Of a stretch of DNA of 64,000 nt, positions 34,501-46,500 are shown piece after piece. A program made the position numbers and the translations under genes. Positions within the stretch are counted from its first letter, which is position 1. Each line of letters starts with the position of its first letter. The notes under the pieces were generated by a model that saw nothing but the letters and a program-made list of their open reading frames with translations, had not been told where the DNA came from and made no database searches. This DNA comes from Sycon ciliatum (lineage: Eukaryota; Porifera; Calcarea; Leucosolenida; Sycettidae), in contig NC_088644.1 in the NCBI RefSeq assembly GCF_964019385.1, positions 18,035,858 through 18,099,857 on the forward strand, written 5' to 3'.

Positions 34501-37500
34501 CAACTCGGGGCGAGCAGTCAGACTGGTACTCGGACGCCGGCACCAGGGACGTCACCCAACAGACCAGCGCCACCAGCTGCACCGCACGGTCCGCAGCCTG
34601 CTAGATCTACGAGTGGTAGTGTGAGTAGCAGTGCGACGGCATCACAAAGTGCGGCAGTGACAGCGTCAGCAAGCGGGACTGTGTCTGTTAGAACGGCGTC
34701 CAGGGGCAATGCGTACCCGAACCCTGCAGCGCCGGTGTTTCAGTCTCAGAACAGTCAGTCAGCAGCCGGCCTGAATGCTGGTAGACGACCGCCAGTGCCA
34801 TCACAAGCGAACCCAGTTTCCTACTCAGGACATGGGGGATACGGATATCAGCCAGTCGGCCTGCAGCCCCAAGACTGCCAAGTGCTTCAGGGTCAACCGC
34901 CAGCGGTTGGCACTAGTGCGAATGCAGCTGGACCGTGGATGCAACTGCAGAAGATCAGCATTCCGGTGTTTGACGGAGACAAACGCAGATTTGAAGGGTG
35001 GCATGCAGCATTCATGGCATGCATCGACGCTGCGCCCATGACACCAGAGACGAAGATGTTGCAGCTTCGACAGTACCTGGCAGGCGAACCTCTTCGGGCT
35101 GTCGAGAGCCTGGGATACTCGGCCGGGGGATATAATGCAGCGAAGCAGCTGCTTGAAAGGAAGTACGGCGGTGAGCGGCGGCGAATCGCAATCCATACAG
35201 AGGAGCTGGAGAACATCAAGCCTGTCCGGGTCAACAAGCCAAAAGACTTGGAGCGATTCGTAGACCTGCTAACAGTGGCAGTGTCCAACCTGAGGGATGC
35301 TGGACGGGCAATGGAGCTGCAGCCTGGTACCTTCTATGGCAAGCTGCTGAAAAAGCTTGACCGGCAGATGTTGGCACAGTACCATCGCTGGCGCCATGAC
35401 AAGAGGATGGCAGAATCGGTTGAAGTTTTCCTGGAATGGTGTAGTCTGGAGGCGGAGTTTCTAACGACTGCCATGGAAACCGTCGACGGGCTGATAGAGA
35501 GCCAACCCAGCAGTAGCAATACTGGCCGGCAATCGCAGTCTGTGCGACCGGTGACACTCGTGACTGCGAAGGAGGAAAAACCGGCGCCTGGGTGCGCTCA
35601 CTGCAAAGGGAGCCATCCGGTCTGGAAGTGCTTAACCTTCAAGGCCTCGGCACCAACGCAACGCTGGCAGGTGGCACAGAGTTCTGGCCTATGCTTCCGA
35701 TGTCTCGGGCGAGGGCACTCTGGCAGAGAATGTCAGATGTCAAGGACATGTGGAATCGACGGATGTCAGAAGTCCCATCACCGATTGCTGCATAATCCCC
35801 GCCGTGAATCAGCATCCGACAACGGGGCAGGCAGGCCTAAGCCTCAAGCAGCCAAATCGACGGCAGAGCCTAAGCCAGCCACCACCAAGTCTAGTGGCCC
35901 AGTGACTCACAATGTTCCGTGCAACTGCTCTGCGGCATCCCAGACAGCGCCTAGCACGGAAGGGGAGCACGTCGGTCTCACCACTGCAATGCTGCAGCGA
36001 GAGCCTGTGTCCTTACGCACGATACCCGTGGTCTTGATCGCCGGCAACCGACGAATGACTGTCAATGCCATCTTGGATGACGGAAGCACTCGCTCTTACG
36101 TTAACAGCGATGTAGCAGCCGAACTGGGAGTTCAGGGACAGCAACCGGAAAGGATGTCTGTTCACACCCTCAACGGCCACAAAGAGGTGTTCCTCACCAC
36201 CCCAGTGGCTCTGGAGCTGCAAAGTCTGGACGGGCGTCTGAGAACCGATGTCGAGCTCTACACCACCAAGAAAGTCGTGGGGGATTTCAGCGTTATCGAC
36301 TGGCAGCAGCAAGGGAGAAAGTGGGAGCACCTCCAAGGCGTCCAGTTCCCACCACTATCATTATGTCGTTCCAGCACCATAGACGTCCTGTTGGGGCTGG
36401 ACCACGCTGACCTCCACGTTTCCCTGCGAGACATTCCCGGAAAGCCGGGCGAGCCTGTAGCCAGACTAACGCCGCTAGGATGGACATGTGTAGCACCATC
36501 AGCAGTTGCTCGACACACTGGCGTTGGGATCACTCTTCACGGCGTGCAGATGCATGAACCACTCGATAGGCTTCTGCGGAAGTTCTGGGAGTTGGAGGAT
36601 GTGCCGGCAGAAACTGAGACGGTGATCAGCGCAGATGATCAGCAGGTGGTCAGCATGACGAAGGCGACCATGTCGAGGATCGACCAGCGCTATGAAGTCG
36701 GCGTTCCATGGCGAAAGAAGCCCCCGGACCTGGCAGAGAATTACGACATGGCTCTCCGGCGCCTGGAGTCAACAGAACGGCGGCTCGCAAAGCAGCCGGA
36801 AGTGTCCACAGCTTACAGAACCACCATCAAGCAGTATGAAGCCAAGGGCTACGTGCGCCGTGTGCCAGTGGGTGAGAACAGCGTCCCCAGGTGGTTATTG
36901 GCACATTTTCCAGTTGTGAGGATGGGCAAAAGCACAACCAAGGTACGCATCGTGTTCGATGCATCTGCCAAGCAGCAAGGAACGTCGCTCAATGACGTGA
37001 TTCACCAAGGGCCTAAGCTCCAACAAGATTTGAGCCAGGTGCTACTGAGGTTCCGGAAATACCCGGTGGCACTGGCTTGCGACATCAGCGAGATGTATTT
37101 ACAAATCCAGCTGAGAGAGGAGGACAGGCCATTCCATCGATTTCTGTGGCGAGAGGATCCCAGTGAGAAGCCGGAAGTGTACGAATTTCAGCGAGTCGTC
37201 TTCGGCGTCAACTGTTCGCCTTTCCTCGCGCAATTGGTCACGCAAGAGCATGCCCGAACGTCGACATCGAAGTACCCGAACGCCGCTGAAACCGTCCTCG
37301 AGTCGACATACATGGACGACAGCCTGGACTCCGCACCGTCGGTGAGCGCTGGCATCGACAACTACCACCAACTGACCAGCCTCTGGGGCGAAGCAGGCAT
37401 GCACGCCAGGAAATGGCTTTCGAACTCGCAGGAGATCATGGATAAGATCCCTGAAGTGGACCGGGCTGCCAACGTCGCCTTCGGAGAAGCGCTGCCCACC

Positions 37501-40500
37501 ATCAGGACGCTGGGTGTGCAGTATGATGCGAGCACAGACAACTTTGGCTTTACCTTCTCACCACCGCCAACAGAAGTTAAGCTCACGAAGCGAGCTGTAC
37601 TGAAGAAAGCAGCAACAATCTTCGATCCGCTCGGCTTCATGGCGCCAGTCACAGTCTGCGCGAAGATGCTACTGCAACGAATGTGGTCTGCCGGTCTGCA
37701 ATGGGACGATCCGCTAGAGCCTACCCTGGAAGAGGAAACGAGGCAGTGGTTCAATGAGCTGCCAGAGCTTGCCAAGATTCGGATACCGAGATGTCTACAC
37801 TTCGACCTGACGACCGGCATCGCAGCGACGGAGTCGAAGCTACAGTGCCATGTATTTGCTGATGCCTCTGAGCAAGCCTATGGAGCCGTCGCATACGCTC
37901 GTGTGAAGAGCAGTGGTGGCGTTCAAACTCGCCTTGTCGCAGCCAAGACAAGGGTGGCGCCTCTACATTCAGTGAGCATTCCAAGGTTGGAGCTCATGGC
38001 GGCCGTCATGGCAATTCGGTTGGCAAGCGTCGTGACTCGTGCGCTAGGCTTAGCTATGTCAGACGTGGTACTCTGGACAGATAGTCAGAATGTTCTTTAC
38101 TGGATCAGAGGCAGGAGCCGAAGTTACAAGGCATTTGTGGCGAACCGAGTCAGCGAGATCCACAACCAGAGCCAACCGTCACAGTGGCACCATGTTCCCA
38201 CAGACCAGAATCCAGCTGATGTGGTCTCTAGGGGTACAACGGTCCCCAATCTCGACACGACCGTCTGGTTGAATGGCCCTGCTTTCCTCCAACAAGAGCC
38301 GGAAAAATGGCCCATGGGAACAGTGCCAGCCTATCCGCAGTCCGAGGCACGGAAAGAGGAGAAGAAAGTGAGCGCCGTATCATCTGGAACCACGGTCAGC
38401 TTGCTGCAAGTGACCGCTAACGTTGACGATTCCAGCCCACTCCATGCCAACAGGTTCATCAACTGGGCACGGGGAGTACGACTGTGGGCGCGGGTGCTGC
38501 GGTTCGGTGAGAACTGCCGTCGACAAAAGGAGGATCGTCAGGGAGGGGAGCTGATGCCCGACGAATTGGCAGCCGCAGAGACGGAGATCATAAAGCTTGC
38601 GCAAGGAGAAGCGTTTCATGCGGAGATGCCAGCGCTCCGGAACAAGCAATCCATTCCAGAGCGTAGTTCCTTGAGGTCCTTGTGTCCGTACATCGATGAG
38701 GAGGGTGTCATACGCTGCCGTGGTCGACTTGAATTCGCAGACTTTCTGCCACGAGATGCCGTCAACCCGATCATCCTGCCAAGACACCATACCGTAACCA
38801 GGTTAATCGTCCAGCAATATCACGACCAAGCTCAGCATGTCGGAGGCGTCAACCAGGTGTACGCATCTCTTTGCAGCCGCTTTTGGATAGTAGCTGGGAG
38901 GGAAGCCGTCCGAGACGTCGAGAGGAAATGTCCGCGATGCAAGCTACTCAAGGCCAGACCCACACAGCAAGTGATGGCACCATTGCCGCGGAGCCGCATC
39001 ACACCATCCTTCAGGGCGTTCGCTCGAGCTGGAGTTGACTTTGCTGGGCCGTTTGAGACAGTACACGGCCGCGGGCGAAAGCGGACAAAGCGCTACTTGT
39101 GTCTATTCACTTGCTTGGCCACGAGGGCAGTACATCTGGAGATCGCATACAGCATGGACACGAACTCCTTCCTCAATGCCTTCTACCGCTTTGTTGGACG
39201 ACGGGGACTGCCAGAACGGGTCATCTCGGACAACGGCACCAACTTTGTCGGCGCACAAGGAGAATTGAAGGATCTTGTTGCGCAAATGGATGAAGAGCAG
39301 ATCATTCGGACAGTGGCGGATCAGAGGGTGACATGGCAGTTCAACCCGGCGGCCGCCCCTCACTTCGGTGGAGTATTCGAAGTAATGATACGTGCGGCTA
39401 AGCGAGCCGTGTCAGCGATTTTGAAGTCTGCCGACATCACAGACGAAGAGCTGACCACAGCTTTCGTCGCAGCTGAGAGTCTCATCAACTCAAGACCATT
39501 GACGTACACATCCAGCTCGCCGTCAGATGAACCGCCTCTTACGCCGAACCACTTCCTATTCGGGCAGTGTGGAGGAACATTTGCACCATCATCGGTCGAC
39601 ACAACCGACTTCAACCCGCGGAAGCGCTGGAGGAGAGTCCAACAACTAGTCCACCACTTCTGGCAGCGATGGATACGGGAGTGGCTTCCGTTACTTACCC
39701 AGCGCAAGAAATGGCGGAAGCCTCATGATGACGTCAAGATCGGAGATGTTATGCTGTTGCTGAGTCCCAACACCCCTCGCGGTAACTGGCCTCTGGCAAG
39801 AGTGTTGGAGACATTTCCTGGACGAGACGGACATGTGCGTGTCGTGAAAGTGCAAGTTGGAAAGTCTACGCTAATCCGTCCTATCAGCAAGCTGTGCCCA
39901 ATTGAGTCACCTGCTGAGTGAACATCTTAAGACGGGTCAGACCATCACATGGTTTTAGACTTTGTAATGTCAACTATTTCATGCTGTAGATTAGGCAAGC
40001 CGTTTGCTGCAGTGTTATTTTCTTTGCTTCTCCTTTCTAGCTGTCGATACTATACTAGACGTTGCTAAGCTAGGTGTTTAGTTTCGATAGTGCTCCACAC
40101 ATCGAGGAAGGGGAGAATGTTCAGAAGGATGCTTTGAATAGTGTCATGTTTCAATCTTTATGCATTGAGTGCCATAGGCCGTGTCTCATTGTACCCTGTG
40201 TTGTGGTCAGAAGAGACCACAGGACTCTGGCTGTCATATCGGTGGTGATTCATCCTTTTACTTCATGTAGTTCGTGTACCACTGCATTGTACTGTAGACT
40301 ACCGTGCTAGTATTGCTTGCAGCTGCCTGCTAGTGCTGTTACGCATGCCTGATTACGAGCTTGCCCGGCGAGGGTATTATTCTTGTGTATGTTCAAGCAT
40401 AATTCTGACTTCTGGGTGAACAGAAAGAGAACAGTCATTACTTTTAGTGTCCAAGCATTGGGCGGAAGAAGTGAGTCTCTCACAAACGGAGAGCATTGTG

Positions 40501-43500
40501 TACCAGAGCGGGTCTCTCACTATCGGAGAACTCGGGGTCTCAGTTCTTCATCGGAACAAGTTCCCTATTGCATGATGTGTGTTAGTGTTTGTTCGGTGTA
40601 TTGAAATTTGAGGTATGAAACAGACGCATCGAAAGTACCGAAAATAAAAGTACACCGAAAATTTGTGAAATTTCAGTAACTATAATTAGACAGAGGCAAT
40701 ATGCTTTGGTTCTGCAAGAGTGCTCAATGCCTGATTCAGGCAGAGCGGCGTACACAAAGGCACACAATGAAAACCTTGGCAAATTAATTCCGTTGTGACT
40801 CAGAGTTTCATGGCTGAACCAATCATCAGACAACGAGTGCGCTTTTTGTGTGCGCTTAGATTTGTCATACGAATGCAGATGCCTGTGTATGCGTGTGTGC
40901 GTGTGGACATGTGTGTATATGTGTGTGTGCATATATCTATAGGGGTGTGTCACGTGTATATGCGTGTGTGCGTGTGCTTGTGCGTGTGCGAGTTAGGGTG
41001 TTGTGGGTGGGTGGGTGTCTGTGTGTGCGTGCGCCCGTGTGCAAGTTAGGGTGTTGTGGGTGGGTGTATATGTGTGTGTGTTAGTGTGTGCGTGTATGTG
41101 TGTGGGTGTTACTATGTGTGTGCGTGTTAGTATGTGTGTGGTGTGTGAGCGAGATTAAGCGCGTGCTTGTTAGTGCTAGACCTGCGCCTACTGCATCTGC
41201 CTCTGAAATAGCATGTCCCTGTATACATTCACGCGATTACTCCTCTCGGTATCGTATTATCACACCTCTCTCCACTTAGATATACCAGCGCTGCCTCCTA
41301 TTCCATTATCGTTGTCTGATGATTGGTTCAGCCATGAAACTCTGAGTCACAACGGAATTAATTTGCCAATATGTCAATAGTATTTTTGCGGTGAATTTGA
41401 CAAGGGCACTGAACCTCCCCCACCTGTCCATTGCTATTGTTGTTACAGCTATTTGCATCACTTCGCCAGTCCATGTGTCGCGCTGAAGTATTCCCTGTTC
41501 TACGGCATATCCTACTTGGTGTGCAGCATGCTCCCATTTGCTTCGTTAAGGTAAGCGTAATGGTGACATGTGGGATGTTTTTCCGTATTTCGAGTAGGCT
41601 CTCTATACTCGAACTTGGGTGTGATGAAAGGAGGCTTCCATTGCTCTTGACAGTGTACTCTACCTTTAGCTCAATATAACTGACCTAGTTGGAGCTGGTG
41701 CGCAATGGATGCTAATCTTAACAGGTTTTTGTTTGCATGCTCTGGCCAGACTGCGAGCCTTGTGAAGCACTCAAGAGCATGGTCAAGCTGGCCACTGAAC
41801 TGTCAGCAGTTCTTGAGATATACAGAGTAGTGATGTAACGAATAATCGATTATTCGAATTTCCTCGATCTCTTGGACCTCAACGAATAATCGATAGGATA
41901 AAATCTAGGTTGAAGGTTCGAAAATTCGAATATTCGCAGGCGGGCGAAGTCCATGCGCTGCATTCCGCGCGCACGACTCTAGATCTCTTGACTTGAATGC
42001 ATAGACTTTGTGCTGTGTTGCAGACAACGACTAGACTACGCGCGGTAGACCATGGTAGACTCTACTCTGACTCGAGTCTGAGCGCTTGTGTTGTGTGTTT
42101 GCTACATGTACACTTTTTGTGGCATAGTAGAATAATCGTCTGTTCGCTTGAGTGGTATTCGCTAGATTATTCGTTCGTAAAATTCATGGTTCGTTACATC
42201 ACTAATAGAAAGGTTTGTCCAACTTTTTGCCTGTTCTCTTAATTTTCCGAGAATTTTTTAAAAAGAACACACCCTTAGACACCATCGCTGCATGTTCTTT
42301 ACACTTGAAAACACTTCAACCAATCACTCTAACGCAGGTTTTAAACATAGGATAAACTGCCGAAATCTCGCCCATTGGGCATCTTCGGGTCATCAATAAG
42401 GAAGTGGAGGCAAACACCAATTACAAATACATATACAGCCTGCGGTATATTCTATTCTAGACGTCGGCACATCACATGCATGCAATTACTGTAATAATAA
42501 ACCAGTACCGTCCTCTCAAAACACGTCTAGGATTCTCCAGAACTGGCACGTACCATTCACGTGTAAGGGGATCAAAGAGAAAACTATCACATGATATTCA
42601 AGGGCAGCATCATGTATCACACTGTCATAAATGCTTATGGTACCAGTGGAATAATAGACGAATCTACTACTTAAAAAAATTGTAACATGGAAATTGTGGG
42701 CACAAGTTATGTGACCACAATTTCCATGTTACAATTTTTTTTCCTTGGCTCACCATATCGGAGTTCTACTACTTTTAAATGATTTTTTGCGCACGCACAA
42801 AAATGTTAACACAGAAGGCGCATGTTCTGTTCCCAACAAACTCTCACACGCTCATTGGTCTCCGAAGTCCACTGTTCCTGATTTCAGTTCTTTCTGTGTC
42901 CGCATTGGCATTGGATTTCTTTCTCAACCCACCCACCCACTCCACTATTGTCATCATCCTGTTTCCTGTTCTAGTTCTCTCCTGTCGGTATCCATTATCA
43001 TACCGGCCTACAATAACTACACCGATGCCGTCTACTGGCGAAACTCTGTAAATACACGGAGGGGAGTCAACCTTGCTTACCAGGCTCCTCATACGGCTCA
43101 TTCAGCCTCTCACACTCAGACGGCTCCTCAGCTCACTCAGCCTCCACAGCCGGGCCCTGCCCGGCTGCCTCCATACGGCTCACTCAGCCTCCGCAGCAGG
43201 GCCCTGCCCAGCTGCCATACACACACATTCACACAGCTCTAAGCTGTCACTCACTCGGAGCCTGGGAAAGCAATTGACAAACCCTCCTGTTCCCCAAGCT
43301 GGTTGCTCGTTGTGTGAGTGCGGCATGCAGATGCTTGTGTTAAGTACTATTTTTATTCAAGCAGCACGTGCCCCTGGCCTACCCCTGTCGTGCCGTATCT
43401 TACTTTTGTGGAAAAGTGAATGTTAACTTTAGTATGGGCATTCATTGCATTGTAGTGTTTTATAATTTGGAAGACTACTTCATGTATTTGTTTTTGCTTG

Positions 43501-46500
43501 TTTGAGAAGATTACCTATACATTGTTATTGTTGTTATTGCAACAGGTGCTACCAAGTGTAGCTGGTGTCCTTGCACAGCTTGAAGAAGAAGGAACGCCTC
43601 AGTCCATGAAGCTTCTCACGGAGCTTTCCCACATCTTCAGAGTCTTAGTGCAGCATTTTGGCAATGTGCAAGTCTCCGATGAGGTTCTACGATGCATCAA
43701 TGTAAGGACTATTGTAGCTAGGTATTATTACTCCTATTGTTTTGAACTGAATCTTCATTCTCCTTTACAAATCCCTCTCTATGGAAGTCATGTAGAAGTC
43801 TTCTCCCATGTTTTTCGAAAGCGGCAACGCCATTTACTCTCGCAATGTAGCAAAAACGGCATAGCCACGGTTTCATTCTTGGAGCCCTGGCTGGGCATAG
43901 CCATCCAAGTGACCTTGGTGACTTTTAGAAAGCAGCAGGTGCCTGGCAAAGCTGATAGGTGACAACTTCAACTCTTGAGTTTCCAAAGTTCAGATAAATT
44001 GACGATCGTGGAATAGTGAAATGTATTCGATGATGTACTCAGCACATCGCCAAGTAAGTTCAGGCCGGCATGTCACTCATAAATTTCTTGGGGGTAGCTT
44101 AAGAGCATACACAGCTGACCCGACCCAAGCCAAGTGATAGTGCAGGCCAGCCGCTGGCATAGCTAAGTCAAGGCATGTTTTTTTGTGTCGAATATTCACC
44201 ACCGAATTCCTGGAAAACATCTAATATTAGGCCAAAACAAATAATGACCTTGTTTCCGGTCGCCCGACCGGGCCACTTTTTCCCAAATTCTGATACTTTT
44301 TTTTTGGTCCCAAATGTATACAAACGGTGGCAATGCCATGTGTGCGAGTGCACTCAACGAGTAATAACTCAGTCAAATCTCAACCGAATTCCACAATCGA
44401 AACACCTACAAGGTAGCAGAGATTCTCAGCTGTCTGCTCGAAACCCTCCGGGGTCGATACGAGCTAGAATAACGGAGCTGGAAGGACTCGAGCTGTTTGC
44501 TTGATTTCTCAGGATGTACGAAAACAGGAATACACCACATGCTGTACAAGAACAGTGAGTCAGTCAACTTTGACTTTGATCCTTGCCGTGATATAATTAT
44601 GCAAAATGTACATGTGTAGGTGCCCTTGTCCATCAATACCACACCGATTGAGGAACCAAAAAAATTATCCAAAAAAAGTTTCATTCCGGCCGACCGAGTC
44701 TCCTTTTTGAGGGGTTGCCGACCGGAAACAAGCTTATTTTTTGTTTTGGCCTTATTAAAAGAATCAGTTCCACCTCCACCGCATGCGCTCCTGGCCGACC
44801 TCATTCACACCATTAACAGGACTCCAAGTTGGAGGTATCGGCGAATATAATGTCCTCCATACAGCTCTGTTTCGACCACTAAGGTCTCCTCAATGAAGGT
44901 TGAGAATGGGAGGTATGCATCTAAGATGGCCGTCACCTTTTTGCGGGGCAAGTTACCCCATACTTGGCAGGTACAACCCGTTATACAGTAGTACATTTAG
45001 GAGTATGACCTCACAAAGTTCATGACCTTTTATGCAGAGCTGGTATCACAGTGTGTACGGTTGTAGTGGACTTGCCCCGCAAAACCTAATGGCGGGAAAT
45101 GGATGAATACGTCCCATTGAAAGTACAGTTTTATACATAGAATAAAATGAATAGGCGTGATCCCGCGCTTAGAGGTAACAGACGTGCTAAGTGCTAACAC
45201 ATGGAGAAAAGGTGCAAGATGACACTGCTATGCGCCATAAGTGTACTGCGGACATCATTGATACTTGCGCGCCAGATTCTAGCACTCTGAAAACAGATTC
45301 TAGCACTCTGAAAACAGATTCTAGCACTCTGAAAACAGATTCTAGCACTCTGAAATACAATCATGTAGCATACTGAAAATAAGGGTGACAGTTCACAGAC
45401 TTAGCCGTTAGCGCTCCAACACAGCACTGCGAGTAGTCACGCGAGAGGCCCCTAGGGCATTGGCTCCGTGTACTCACTCACCACCATACTGAGCGGTCGT
45501 CACATATTAGAGAGGTTCCGGGGAACGATTTTCCGTGCCAAAATCCGTATGGGCGGTACGGATTTTTCGAGGCGTGCTTCATACGATTTTTAGGCACGGA
45601 GAATCCGTGTGGACTGGCTTTCATACGAACCCTGTTTCGTGTGGAGATTTTGCGTCATCGAGTGCAGAAAGATTATTCGCGTACACGTTTGGTACAAGAA
45701 ACATTGATTTTCTGCGGGAAAAGCCAGTTATAAAGCCATGGGCTTCATAAATTCATTTGAAGTACTAGTATGTTTTGTAAAAATGAAGGAATAAGTATCA
45801 TAATAACAAACTTACAGTCCAGCAGGAAGAGTGAACAAGTGGGTTTCGATTGAAATGTCTGCGTGGACTTTGACTTTTACGGAATGGGGTGAGTCCTTTT
45901 GCATCTAAAATAGCTAGGAAAGCAGCGGTGTTTCGAATACAAGGCATGGCTTTAAAGGCGCTGACATAAAAATACGGATTTTGGCACGAAAAATCGTACT
46001 CCGGAACCTCTCTACTGACATCGCTTGTAGTGGTAGAGCCTCGCTGGCCATAAGCGAGGGTCCCTGGTCGAGTCCTGGTGGTGACAGTCAATTTTTCTTC
46101 AGACTTTACCTGTTTCCGACTTTCCCTCACTTATGAATATCTCAAGTACATGCATTGATAATTTGGACTTATTTTACTGATTTTTGTGCAGTTATGCCTT
46201 TTCTCTTTTTCTTTGTTGTTATTGACAGTGCACATACCTTCGGTACGATACTCAAGTAAACAGAATTCTGTTCTGTCTGTGTGTTTGTATTGTTTAGAGG
46301 TACGACACATCAAGTGCGGAAACATTGACGACGCGTTTCAAGGCCAACTCCTGGAGTATACTGGGAGCTCTCAAGCGATCCCACCAGCAAGAAAATGGTG
46401 GAAAACGAAAGGCGCCTTATCTTATTGCTGGCAAGCCTGTAGATCTGGACCTGGCTAGCTTGAGTTCGTCTTCAAATACGTCACTAGCCAGCATTAGGCA

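Larger units (their letters stand above)
33052..40558 (+). mobile_element. complete BEL/Pao LTR retrotransposon
   Basis: LTRs at 33052-33492 and 40118-40558 are both 441 bp, begin TG and end CA, and look identical base for base. The 5-bp target duplication AGTTC is at 33047-33051 and 40559-40563. A primer-binding site, a polypurine tract and one long gag-pol frame lie between. It sits in sense orientation in intron 1 of the USP38 gene. Equal LTRs plus an intact frame mean a recent insertion. Confidence 0.95.

Noticed and set aside
42745..43426. Overlapping ORFs of 117-165 codons before USP38 exon 3
   Set aside because: No homology or splice junctions to neighbouring exons; Pro/Ser/His-rich composition reflects CTCANNC-type simple sequence in an intron.
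43702..43962. Continuation of the exon 3 frame (region up to 43962)
   Set aside because: A clear GTAAGG donor follows CATCAAT at 43701 and the family alignment continues in the exon at 46298, so the open stretch is intron.
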